In this document: one piece after another, positions 1 to 8,366 of the stretch
Layout: each line of letters starts with the position of its first letter
Position numbering within the stretch: position 1 is the stretch's first letter
Program-made: the position numbers and the translations under genes
The notes under the pieces: model-generated
What the model was told of the DNA's origin: nothing
Seen by the model: only the letters and a program-made list of their open reading frames with translations
The model's database searches: none
Assembly (NCBI GenBank): GCA_029624675.1
Contig: JARSSP010000005.1
Coordinates: 62,001-126,000, forward strand
Reading direction: 5' to 3'
DNA from: Candidatus Contendibacter sp.
GTDB taxonomy: Bacteria; Pseudomonadota; Gammaproteobacteria; Competibacterales; Competibacteraceae
DNA length: 64,000 bases

Positions 1-1105
1 GATGCATCATGTTAAGCATGTATCCTATCAGGCCAGTGCCGGCGTTGAACAACTGACCGACCGCGAGAATCCACAACAGGACTTTGGCATCCCGGAATTC
101 CGAGCCGAACAGCCCGAGCACGGGTTCCGCCCCCAGCGTGAATACCGCCAGGAAGGGGGCAATCAACAGTAGCGAAATTTGCTGGCTGCGTTTCATCAGC
201 AGGCGCAGGCGGGTGACGTCTCGCAGGGCGTAAGCCGCCGCAAACTGCGGGCCATAGACCGCGGTCAGCGTTACCATAACCACCGTCACCAGGTTCATCA
301 GGCGAAAAGCCACGCCGAAATGACCCACTTCGGCCACAGTCGCGAACCAGGGCAGCAGCATCAACGGCAAACTGACGTAGACGATATTGAGCAGCGTGCC
401 TCCCCACATGGACCACAGCGCCGGGGAATAGGCCGGGACGGATTCACCGCCGGCGTCATCACCAAAGCGGCGACTCCGGGCTTGCCACAACGCCGCCGCC
501 AGCGCGAAGGCCACGCCGACCGCGGTGACGTGCAGCCACAGCATCCCAACGCTGTCTATCCCACCCCGCCAAACCAACACGGGCAGCACGGACAGGACGA
601 CCAGTGGAATAGTCGCCGATTCCACAAAAATGCCGCGCTGGGTGGCGCCGGTTCCCTTCAACGTTTCCGCCAGAATGCGCATCCCGACAAAGAACCACGC
701 GCCAACCGCCGCGCATTCAAAAGCGGGAGCGAGACGCGCATCGCCGGTGATCCAGTTGGCTATCAGCGCTTCTTGCCACCAGGGTAACAGCAGGAACAGC
801 CCGCCGAGCGCCAGAACCAGAACCAGCGCTCGCCGCACGAAGGACGCGATGGAGCGATCTTGGTCACGCGCCCGGAGGGCCGCCACCGTGCGCAAGGCAT
901 AGATCGGCATGCCCAGGCTGACCAGATCGCCGAACAGCACCATCCAGGTCAGGTACAAGGTATACAACCCCATGCCTTCCGCGCCCAGCACGCGGGCGAC
1001 GACCACGCTCATCAGAAATTGCAAGCCCAGTCCGCCGCCACGCACCATCAGCGCCGGCAAGGCCCTACCCAGTCCGCCCAGTTTGATACGCTGTGGAAAA
1101 TTCAT
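1..1105 (-). CDS. Wzx-type polysaccharide flippase, 3' end outside window
   Basis: Translating the minus strand from the ATG at 1103-1105 gives an uninterrupted frame of 368 codons to the window edge, beginning MNFPQRIKLGGLG. The protein is strongly hydrophobic with repeated membrane-spanning stretches and an early RGGGLGLQF...ARVLGAEGMGLYTL pattern, typical of MATE/Wzx polysaccharide transporters that flip lipid-linked repeat units across the inner membrane. It is followed by chain-length, export and glycosyltransferase genes, which fits an EPS role. The C-terminus is missing only because the window ends. Other open frames over this stretch on both strands have no coherent protein features. 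Substrate unknown. Confidence 0.85.
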   Translation of the reverse strand, partial: MNFPQRIKLGGLGRALPALMVRGGGLGLQFLMSVVVARVLGAEGMGLYTLYLTWMVLFGDLVSLGMPIYALRTVAALRARDQDRSIASFVRRALVLVLALGGLFLLLPWWQEALIANWITGDARLAPAFECAAVGAWFFVGMRILAETLKGTGATQRGIFVESATIPLVVLSVLPVLVWRGGIDSVGMLWLHVTAVGVAFALAAALWQARSRRFGDDAGGESVPAYSPALWSMWGGTLLNIVYVSLPLMLLPWFATVAEVGHFGVAFRLMNLVTVVMVTLTAVYGPQFAAAYALRDVTRLRLLMKRSQQISLLLIAPFLAVFTLGAEPVLGLFGSEFRDAKVLLWILAVGQLFNAGTGLIGYMLNMMH

Positions 1106-1164
1106 ATTTCCTTAATCGTTGCTCAATACTCGGTAGTGGCCAGGATTAGCAATCAAGCATGGCT

Positions 1165-1213
1165 CGCCATTCGCCATTCGCCATTCGCCATTCGCCATTC
1201 ACCATTCACCATT
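1165..1213. repeat. Seven tandem copies of a 7-bp unit (CRCCATT)
   Basis: Five copies of CGCCATT are followed by two of CACCATT, back to back. The array overlaps the last codons and the stop of the Wzz-like gene and lies in the gap before the flippase start. On the gene's own strand it reads AATGGTG then AATGGCG repeats. A copy-number change would alter the spacing between the two genes but not the body of either protein. Confidence 0.9.
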
Positions 1214-2170
1214 TGTCTTGGCGCGCGCCTGGTAGGCCTGCATGGCGTTGCGAATCTTGCGCACCAGCACGCTACCAATCGCCGCGACGAAGCCCATGCC
1301 GAATCCGGCGGCAAAACCAATAGCCGTCATGCGGATTACCGAGGGGGTAAAGTGTCGGGCGTCCGGCACCGCATTATCCAGGACCAACAGCACGTAATTT
1401 TCTCGCGAACGAGCCAGCATTTCGACAGCCGTTTCCGCTTCGATCATGCGATAAATCGATTTTTCCATTTCCACTACGGAGGTTTCACGAAGTTCCTGCA
1501 TGAGAAATTCCCGTTTGCGCCGGCTTTCCTGAATATCCTTTTCACGGGTAAAATCATTGAATGCTTTTACATAAGCATTTGCCCAGGTGGCGGCAATCTC
1601 CGGATCGCGCCAGCGGATGATTAGCCGGATCAGATCCGTTTCGGGATCGTGCACGACAGTACGGATTGATTTATCAAAGATCTCGTAGGCTTCGTTCAGG
1701 GAGGGTTTGAAACCCCCGATCCATTCCTGTTTGTCGGGATTCCACTGCTTGGCGAACAAATACGGCAACACATTCTGGGTGGCGATGAAATGGCTGGTAA
1801 AATTCCGGCTGTTCATTTGCGCCATGACGACATCGCGATAATTTTTACCAGCCATATCGAGCACAAACCCATGTTCCATCAAGGTCAGCATTTCGGAAGC
1901 ACGGCGATTATCCGGTGTGACGCCGCCGGGAATATCCGGTTGGCGCAACGACAGTTGTACTCCAGCCTCGTAACGTTTGGGAATGACCTTAGCCAGGCCA
2001 AAACCGGCGCCCGCGCACAATACGGCAAACAGCAAAATCCAGTATTTGTTGCGAAACAGCGAAGCCAGATATTCGACCAGCTCGATTTCCTCCTCCAGCC
2101 CATAGGGCAGCGGAGCTGTTGCCGGTTCGATCTTTTTCACCTCGTCACGGGCAGAGCCTGGAGTATTCAT
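1199..2170 (-). CDS. Wzz-like polysaccharide chain-length determinant protein
   Basis: 323 residues. An N-terminal cytoplasmic stretch (about 1-38) leads into a membrane segment near residues 40-60 (YWILLFAVLCAGAGFGLA). A periplasmic region follows, with the Wzz-type start KVIPKRYEAGVQLSLRQP and a coiled-coil-like charged part near 210-250. A second membrane segment lies near 280-305. No Walker motifs are present, so it is a polysaccharide co-polymerase without a kinase domain. Its start overlaps the stop of the upstream SLBB exporter gene by 4 bp (ATGA), implying translational coupling. Probable role: control of polymer length together with the polymerase and exporter of this locus. The last codons run into a 7-bp tandem repeat. 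Confidence 0.85.
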   Translation of the reverse strand: MNTPGSARDEVKKIEPATAPLPYGLEEEIELVEYLASLFRNKYWILLFAVLCAGAGFGLAKVIPKRYEAGVQLSLRQPDIPGGVTPDNRRASEMLTLMEHGFVLDMAGKNYRDVVMAQMNSRNFTSHFIATQNVLPYLFAKQWNPDKQEWIGGFKPSLNEAYEIFDKSIRTVVHDPETDLIRLIIRWRDPEIAATWANAYVKAFNDFTREKDIQESRRKREFLMQELRETSVVEMEKSIYRMIEAETAVEMLARSRENYVLLVLDNAVPDARHFTPSVIRMTAIGFAAGFGMGFVAAIGSVLVRKIRNAMQAYQARAKTNGEW

Positions 2171-5070
2171 TTAAACGCCCCAACCGTGTTCAAACTGGCG
2201 GCGGTCAGACCTAAATGATAGAGAATCTCCGTCCAGGACTGCACCCACTCCAAATCATTGATCCGGTCCACGTTCAGCGGCACGTAAATCGTCGCGCCCG
2301 GCGTAACGGTGATCTTGCCCGCTTGATTTTCCCAATCACCGCCCCGCACGGAGACGACTTCGCCATTCGCCTGGACCACGAAAACATGATCCTTGCGGGC
2401 CAGCACGGTCGTGCCGCCGCTCAGTGATACGTAATCCTGGCTGTTCAAGGATTTTCGATAAAGATGCGATGACGGATAGTAAACCTCGCCAACCACCGTC
2501 ACTTCATCCAGCATCGGCGGAATCACCAACTTGTCGCCATCCTGCAAGACGATATTCGCCTCGGAATCACAGGCCACGGCGCGCCTTAGATCGATAACCA
2601 TTCGCCCTAGCGCCTCGGACTTTTTCAGTTGCTTGATGGTCTCGATAATCTCGTGCCGCCGCTCCGAAGCTGGCACTTTTTCCTGATTTTTTACGCCATG
2701 CGACAGCGTCAGATTCACCAGCAGATCGTCGAGATTACCCTGGATGCGATCCAGCGCCTCCTGTTGCTGTTTTCGCACCCGCTCGCGCGTAAATACGCTG
2801 CCGAACGGATAGGCGCCATCGGTCAAACCGCCGGCGCGTTGGATGACCTGGCACAGGGTTTCTCCCTGCTGAATCGGATAGTCGCCGGGAAACCGCACCT
2901 CCCCGCGCAGGGTCACGTTGGCTTTTTCGCGCCAGTTCGGCTTGCGATACAGCACCAGTTCATCGCGCGGTTGCAAAATCAGCCCGCCGCCGGCATTGGC
3001 GGTGACTTCGGCCAGATCGATGGGCCGTTGCTCGGTCGCGCGATATTCGCCCTCCAGCAGTTCGTAGCGGGTCAGTTCGGCGGACAGACCATAGGCTTCT
3101 TCCAACAGACCACCGCTGGCGCGGAGCAGACCGCTCACTCGCATTCCCGGTTCCAGGGGATAGCGGCCAGGATAACGCACCTCACCCCTGACAAAAACGA
3201 CCGGCGCCGCCTGGCCATACGGCGTTTGCTGAATCAGGCGATCCATATCCTTTTCAATATGATCGGTTCTTTTCTCCTCGTAAGCGAAAAGATACAGGGT
3301 GTCTTCCGGAAAAATCAGCAGATTCTCCACGCTGTTCGGGGCGCTTCTGGCCTGGTCCAGGCTGAAGGCGAGAAATTCCAGGCGGCCATTGGTATAGCTC
3401 CGGCGGGCGACCAGGCCGTAATCCAGATCACTGCCAGGCAGCGCTCCTCCCGCTAGCCCGATGACATCCAGCAGCCGGGTGCCCGCCGCCAGCGGCAAGG
3501 TTCCGGTAAAGCGCGCATGACCCTTGACCTCCACCAGCATCGGCGGATGGCGGCCCGGCTCCGCCTGGGTGCGCAGATCCTGCACCAGACCGGCCAGGCG
3601 CTGGGCGCGGGCTTCATTGAGATCGAACACGATCACTTCATCCCGCGAGGCCAGCAGGGGATCGCCGGGACCGCCCGGCCGGCGAAGGATGCTCTCAAGG
3701 TTCAAATAGATGACCTGAATGCGCCGAGTCTTGGGATTTTCCCGGCGCAACAGCGCAAAGGAGGTATCCGCATTGGGCCGGAGAATCTGGGGCGAAGGCA
3801 GCAGATCAGAAACGCGCATTCCCTTGCGAAACTGGAACCCGCCGGGACGCAGGACATGGCCACTGAGCAATACCACATCATCCATGGCCCGGGTCACGGG
3901 AAACACCCGGACGATGTCCCCTTGCACTACCCGGAGCGCCAAACCCTTCGGGCTGTTCAGCGGCGCATCGATCAGGGTGTAACGACTGCCATCCTGGATG
4001 CGTTCAACATGCGCGTCCGCCAGTGAAGCAGTGGGCAACAGGCCGCCGGCCAGCGCGATCAGTTCCTTGATGGTGGATTCGTTACGCAGTTCATAAATGG
4101 CGGGACGCTGCACCTCGCCGGCGATGCCCACGGTTGGACCGATGGGGGGAACGAAGATCACGTCCCCCTGCTGTAATTGCACATCCCCCGAGGTATCGCC
4201 GCGCAGCATGACGTCGTACAAATCCAGGCTGGCCACCTTCCGGCCGGCGCGCTTGAGTTCGATATTGCGCAGGGTGCCGGTGCGTTTGATCCCGCCCGTG
4301 CTCATCAAGGTGTTGAGCAGCGTGGTCAGCCCGCTGACGGTGTAGTCGCCGGGCTTGACCACATCGCCTACCAGCAGGACGCGAATGGTGCGCAAGGCGC
4401 CCATGGTAGCAACCGCCTTGGCGCCGATGATCTGCTGCTCGAAACGTTGGCGGAGCAGCTCGCGTACCTCGTCGAACCGCATCCCCGCCACTTCGATGGG
4501 ACCCAAGTCCGGCACCAGCAGCCGTCCGTCGCGGGTCACCACCAGCCGATATTCGACATTCAGTTTGCCGTAGACCTGCACCACCACGGTATCGCCGGGG
4601 CCAAGGATATAGTCCGGAGGCACGGGCAAATCGGTGACCGGCGCAAACGTGGTTGGAACTTGCTGAAAGAGATCGTAGCCGAACTGCTGCAATTCCGACT
4701 GCACGACCTGTTGGCGGATTTTATCCTCCAGCGTGATGACGTTCAGGGTTTCGGTGACTTTCTTCTCAATGACGGAGGGGGTTTCCTGACTGGGGCTGAC
4801 CGGCACCGGAACCGCTGGCGGGATGACCGGGGCTTTGATCGGTTCATCCACGCCGGAGGGCGCGGCCTTCATCTGTTGCGCGCGTTGCACCTGGTCCAGG
4901 GCATCGAGCAGCGGCAGTTGTTGCGCCAACGCTGGCGCAATGCTCCACAGCAGGATTAAAACCGCCAGCGCCAGGCAGCGGAAGCAGGTCCAGCCGCCCG
5001 GTTTGGGTGAAGGACGGGCGCTGTCTCCCTTCCCGCAAGGGGCGACGATGGACCGCATACCTGGGTGCAT
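2167..5070 (-). CDS. Large SLBB-domain polysaccharide export protein
   Basis: 967 residues, far longer than a classical Wza (about 380). A basic N-terminus and hydrophobic segment ending SIAPALAQQ looks like a signal peptide cut near residue 50. The Poly_export domain follows at about 150-240 (PPDYILGPGDTVVVQVYGK...PDLGPIEVAGM). After it come many SLBB-like units, seen as recurring patterns such as LLVGDVVKPGDYTV, IAGEVQRPAIYEL, LSGHVLRPGGFQF, VRGEVRYPGRYPL, LRGEVRFPGDYPI and VVGEVYYPSSHLY. This is an outer-membrane or periplasmic export component of the multi-SLBB type. The long N-terminus before the hydrophobic segment suggests the true start could be a later codon. Coupled by a 4-bp overlap to the Wzz-like gene. 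Confidence 0.85.
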   Translation of the reverse strand: MHPGMRSIVAPCGKGDSARPSPKPGGWTCFRCLALAVLILLWSIAPALAQQLPLLDALDQVQRAQQMKAAPSGVDEPIKAPVIPPAVPVPVSPSQETPSVIEKKVTETLNVITLEDKIRQQVVQSELQQFGYDLFQQVPTTFAPVTDLPVPPDYILGPGDTVVVQVYGKLNVEYRLVVTRDGRLLVPDLGPIEVAGMRFDEVRELLRQRFEQQIIGAKAVATMGALRTIRVLLVGDVVKPGDYTVSGLTTLLNTLMSTGGIKRTGTLRNIELKRAGRKVASLDLYDVMLRGDTSGDVQLQQGDVIFVPPIGPTVGIAGEVQRPAIYELRNESTIKELIALAGGLLPTASLADAHVERIQDGSRYTLIDAPLNSPKGLALRVVQGDIVRVFPVTRAMDDVVLLSGHVLRPGGFQFRKGMRVSDLLPSPQILRPNADTSFALLRRENPKTRRIQVIYLNLESILRRPGGPGDPLLASRDEVIVFDLNEARAQRLAGLVQDLRTQAEPGRHPPMLVEVKGHARFTGTLPLAAGTRLLDVIGLAGGALPGSDLDYGLVARRSYTNGRLEFLAFSLDQARSAPNSVENLLIFPEDTLYLFAYEEKRTDHIEKDMDRLIQQTPYGQAAPVVFVRGEVRYPGRYPLEPGMRVSGLLRASGGLLEEAYGLSAELTRYELLEGEYRATEQRPIDLAEVTANAGGGLILQPRDELVLYRKPNWREKANVTLRGEVRFPGDYPIQQGETLCQVIQRAGGLTDGAYPFGSVFTRERVRKQQQEALDRIQGNLDDLLVNLTLSHGVKNQEKVPASERRHEIIETIKQLKKSEALGRMVIDLRRAVACDSEANIVLQDGDKLVIPPMLDEVTVVGEVYYPSSHLYRKSLNSQDYVSLSGGTTVLARKDHVFVVQANGEVVSVRGGDWENQAGKITVTPGATIYVPLNVDRINDLEWVQSWTEILYHLGLTAASLNTVGAFK

Positions 5071-5091
5071 GGGATGGTTTTCCCGGCTACT

Positions 5092-5937
5092 TCAATAACC
5101 TTTCATCTTTTGATCGGGAAGCAAACTCCGCAGAGCCGCTTCATCGAACGGACAGCCATCCCAGTTGACGCGCAGGCCCCTGGGCGTATCGGGACATTGA
5201 TCGCGGTAATCAGGAATCCCATCGCCATCACTGTCAGTTGGATCGTCGTAAAACACGCGAATGGCGTAAGCCGCCATGGTTTCCGGAGCCGCGATGCGCT
5301 CGCCCCGCACCGCGCTGCCACAGGTATTGAAAGCGCGCAGTTTGTAGCAGGCCGTTTTGTCGCCAACGGTGATCAAATTCAGACACACCCCCTCGCCATG
5401 CTGACTCTGCATCCGGCGCGCCGTTGCCACGGCCGACTCGGTTACTCGATCCGCGCGGCTGAAGATCAATAGCGTGGTCTTCGTTCCAACTGGCCACCGG
5501 TTTTCCAGTTGGGTCAGGGCGGTGGATAAATCGTCCCCCAGGGTGCTGGCGCGTTCGATCTCCAGGCTCACTGGGATTGTCGCCGGCCGTCCAGCCCGCG
5601 CTGGAAGAGGAGTCAGAGTCGCCGCCAGGCGCTGGCTCAGCTCCAGCGCCAATTCAGCTCGGGAACCGGAAAAGCCAGGCGCGGGTTCCCGCATCGTGGT
5701 CCCATCGTCGATCAGCACCCAACCACGAGGAAAACGGACCGGCTGATCCCGGCCCGCCGCCAGTTCCACCGCTGATATCGGGGTAAAGGAATCCGGAACG
5801 CGCTGGATGGTTTCATCCCCGCTCTGGTAGGCGTCCCGCGTGACTACCTGTTCCGGTCGCAAAGGCGCATACCCACTACACCCCGTATATATGACCAGCA
5901 CCGGGAGCAGAACCAGGGTGAGGCGGTGCAAGAGCAT
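5092..5937 (-). CDS. OmpA-family-like lipoprotein with TSP3 calcium repeat
   Basis: 281 residues. The N-terminus MLLHRLTLVLLPVLVIYTGC is a lipoprotein signal with the lipid-accepting Cys at residue 20. The middle (about 100-225) resembles the von Willebrand-like region of OmpA-type lipoproteins (TTLLIFSRADRVTESAV..., then VCLNLITVGD). Near the C-terminus DSDGDGIPDYRDQCPDTP is a thrombospondin type-3 calcium-binding repeat, which in OmpA-family proteins normally precedes the peptidoglycan-binding OmpA domain. Here the protein stops about 20 residues later, so that domain is absent. It lies 22 bp after the SLBB exporter start and in the same orientation, suggesting an envelope role tied to polymer export. 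Exact function unknown. Confidence 0.75.
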   Translation of the reverse strand: MLLHRLTLVLLPVLVIYTGCSGYAPLRPEQVVTRDAYQSGDETIQRVPDSFTPISAVELAAGRDQPVRFPRGWVLIDDGTTMREPAPGFSGSRAELALELSQRLAATLTPLPARAGRPATIPVSLEIERASTLGDDLSTALTQLENRWPVGTKTTLLIFSRADRVTESAVATARRMQSQHGEGVCLNLITVGDKTACYKLRAFNTCGSAVRGERIAAPETMAAYAIRVFYDDPTDSDGDGIPDYRDQCPDTPRGLRVNWDGCPFDEAALRSLLPDQKMKGY

Positions 5938-5943
5938 GGAGTC

Positions 5944-6816
5944 TTAAACAGTCGGCGGTCGACCCAACGCCCGCAGGTAATCAGCCGGCGCAATGCCCAG
6001 ATTGGACTGGATCAGCACCGCTGGATAGCACTCGGGAATGTCGCGCAGAAAAGCCAGTAAATCTTCATGTTTTTCAATGCGATGGTGCCAGGAACAATAG
6101 CACAGTTCGTTTTGCGCCAGGAAATGGCCCGAAGCGTCGCCCAGAACGTGCTCGGCAAAGACGCCGTACAGCGTGTATTCGGAAAAATCGAGCGTGTTAG
6201 CTAATACCGCCCGCCAGTCGCGCCCACCCTTTTCCGCGATCCGGGCGGTTAGTTGCCGCAGCGTGTCGCGCCGCCAGGTGACCAACTGGCTGATATAATC
6301 GCTTTGTTGATAGGACTCACCGCTCAAGCCAAAGGTCTTGCCGGCCTGGCGATACCAGGCGCAATGGCGAGGTTCGGTGAGATCCTCGGGCTTGCGGGGT
6401 GCGCTGAACAGACGAACCTGCCCCCGCTCGTTCATCACCGTGGCGGCCTGGAAGGGTCGGATAAAAATGACATCCGAATCGACGAACAGATACAGATCGG
6501 CAGCGATGGCCTCGGCGACGGAAAGCTTGACGATTTGCTGCAAAATCCAGCCCCGGACGGGCAAACCGCGCAGATTGAGCCACCATTTGCGGCTGAAAGG
6601 CAGCTTGCGCAACCAGCCGGGGAGAATTTCTTCCTTGAGCAACAGCCGGGTCGTTGCGCCAGCCAGCCGGGAAAACAACGCCTGATCCTGACGGTCAACG
6701 ATCACGACATGTTCAGCATGGCCGGACACAAAGCGTTGCAGACTTTCACAGAGCGCCTGGCAGCGCTCGAAATCAGGCGCATAACTGGGCGTCACGATAA
6801 CAATCTTAGGCAACAC
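5944..6816 (-). CDS. DUF6492 family protein (glycosyltransferase-like)
   Basis: 290 residues. The N-terminal IVIVTPSYAPDFERCQALCESL and HVVIVDRQDQALFSRL match the opening of the DUF6492 family, which I recall as a glycosyltransferase-like group. A DSD motif follows (LYLFVDSDVIFIRPF, near 115), consistent with a nucleotide-sugar transferase DXD. No signal peptide or membrane segment is seen, so it should act in the cytoplasm. It is in the same orientation as the downstream lipoprotein and export genes, with only a few bases between. Donor and acceptor sugars cannot be inferred. Confidence 0.7.
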   Translation of the reverse strand: MLPKIVIVTPSYAPDFERCQALCESLQRFVSGHAEHVVIVDRQDQALFSRLAGATTRLLLKEEILPGWLRKLPFSRKWWLNLRGLPVRGWILQQIVKLSVAEAIAADLYLFVDSDVIFIRPFQAATVMNERGQVRLFSAPRKPEDLTEPRHCAWYRQAGKTFGLSGESYQQSDYISQLVTWRRDTLRQLTARIAEKGGRDWRAVLANTLDFSEYTLYGVFAEHVLGDASGHFLAQNELCYCSWHHRIEKHEDLLAFLRDIPECYPAVLIQSNLGIAPADYLRALGRPPTV

Positions 6817-6851
6817 TCACCTCCTGGATAAAATCCATTCGATTCAGTATC

Positions 6852-7058
6852 TCAGAATCTCAGAATCTCAAAAAACTCGAATATATGGTCTTTGAATAAA
6901 TCGATATTTAGATCGACCTTGGTCCAGTACATCACCCCCAGCATACCTCCCAGCAAGGCCAAGACGATCATCGTGAGCAGGGTGATGGCAAAAACCAGGT
7001 CCGTCATGAACCGCAGCCGACTGGCCCAAGGACCGGGCTTGCGTCTAATCCACTGCAT
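6852..7058 (-). CDS. Small putative membrane protein, unknown function
   Basis: 68 residues with a basic N-terminus (MQWIRRKPGPWASRLR), one strong hydrophobic helix at about 20-45 (LVFAITLLTMIVLALLGGMLGVMYW) and an acidic/aromatic tail. It starts at an ATG 14 bp from the start of the divergent polymerase gene, so the two would share a very short promoter region. The 3' end coincides with an 8-bp tandem repeat (ATCTCAGA). No family recognised. The topology makes it plausible as a small inner-membrane accessory of the EPS machinery, but it could be spurious. Confidence 0.5.
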   Translation of the reverse strand: MQWIRRKPGPWASRLRFMTDLVFAITLLTMIVLALLGGMLGVMYWTKVDLNIDLFKDHIFEFFEILRF

Positions 7059-7072
7059 GTCGAAGTCTGATC

Positions 7073-8350
7073 ATGCGCGTCACTGTTAAATCCGTCATCA
7101 GCTTCCTTCTGGTCCTGGTTTTTTTCGGCGTATACCAGGGAGGGAAGTATTTCATGAACAACCGCCTCCAGGAATTAGCCATTGCACTTGCCCTGGGTCT
7201 CTATTTTTACGGCGCCATTTTCACCGCTTTTACTGATAGAAACATTCGCTGGGCCTGGTGGTTCTGGGTCACTCCCCTGTTTGTTGGCTACGTGATGATC
7301 AGTTCATCGCTAGCGTTTGCCATCAACGCGGGGGTCAGCATGGTGCCCAGCCTGTTCGCTGCCCGGGAGTTCATGATCGTATTTCTTGGCCCTACCCTAT
7401 ACTTTCTTTACCGACTAGGCTTCTCCTTGCAAAAAATAGAAAACCTTCTGATTGCAAGCATGGTGATGGTGATTTTGAGTTACCTGTTTTTCTATCATAC
7501 GATTGATTTAAAATCGGCCTATTTCTCGAAGGGTTATATGTTTTATCTGGTCACCTACGATGAATGGCGAGGTTATCGCCTGAAGCCACCCACTTATGTT
7601 CTGATTATTCTGACTTTCTACGGCTTGATGCGTATATTTCAACCGGGCGATAGAATGGTAAAAACCGGATTTCTAATCGTGGTGGCGCTAGTCGGCTATA
7701 TATGGTTTCTGCAAAAAGCCCGTTCGCAGATGGCGACACTGGCCATGTCACTGATGATTTATCCCATTCTGTTCAAACGCCCTAATCGTATGAATCTGTT
7801 TGTGCTGGTGGCTCCGATCAGTTTGATGTTGCTGATTGCCGGCAGCGATATCCTGGTTGAAAAATTTTTGAATGCCGAAGGCGCCGAGGTTAGAGCCGCA
7901 TCCTACAAAATCGCCTGGACATTCGCCCTGAAATTACCGGTTTTTGGGTATGGACAGTCCAGCGCGTTTAGCAAAACCTATCAGGATATCTTTGGTGGAA
8001 AATTTTTCCCGGATGACCTGGGCCTGATCGGCATGACATTCAAATATGGATTCATCGGCCTAGCGATGTATCTCTTTTTCAACTTCTATATCGCCACGCG
8101 CATCCTGAAGGCTAATTGGTATTACTATAAACACCACAAGGCGCACAATCCGCTTCTCTGGGCGCTGTTCATCCAGGCGACAGCGTCTACGACCAATATG
8201 ATGCTGGTTCCAGGTCTGGCCTATGCCGAAGGATTGGCGACCGGATCTTTGGCTATAGCGCTGACGGCCTGTTATTACGAAGAATTCGGGGTAAGACCCA
8301 GAAAAACCCGGCGCGGCAATTCAGTCGATCTGAAACCAGACAGTTCTTAA
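7073..8350 (+). CDS. O-antigen polymerase/ligase-like membrane protein (Wzy type)
   Basis: 425 residues with about ten predicted membrane helices spread over the length and a larger extracytoplasmic part near 240-300. The motif FLQKARSQMATLA (about 210) and the later pattern VFGYGQSSAF resemble the Wzy_C / O-antigen ligase family, which joins lipid-linked repeat units in the periplasm. It is the only plus-strand gene within the first EPS locus and has no cytoplasmic catalytic domain. I call it the polymerase of locus 1 by topology and context; a ligase is the alternative. Confidence 0.75.
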   Translation: MRVTVKSVISFLLVLVFFGVYQGGKYFMNNRLQELAIALALGLYFYGAIFTAFTDRNIRWAWWFWVTPLFVGYVMISSSLAFAINAGVSMVPSLFAAREFMIVFLGPTLYFLYRLGFSLQKIENLLIASMVMVILSYLFFYHTIDLKSAYFSKGYMFYLVTYDEWRGYRLKPPTYVLIILTFYGLMRIFQPGDRMVKTGFLIVVALVGYIWFLQKARSQMATLAMSLMIYPILFKRPNRMNLFVLVAPISLMLLIAGSDILVEKFLNAEGAEVRAASYKIAWTFALKLPVFGYGQSSAFSKTYQDIFGGKFFPDDLGLIGMTFKYGFIGLAMYLFFNFYIATRILKANWYYYKHHKAHNPLLWALFIQATASTTNMMLVPGLAYAEGLATGSLAIALTACYYEEFGVRPRKTRRGNSVDLKPDSS

Positions 8351-8366
8351 CCCGATGCTCAAAGCG

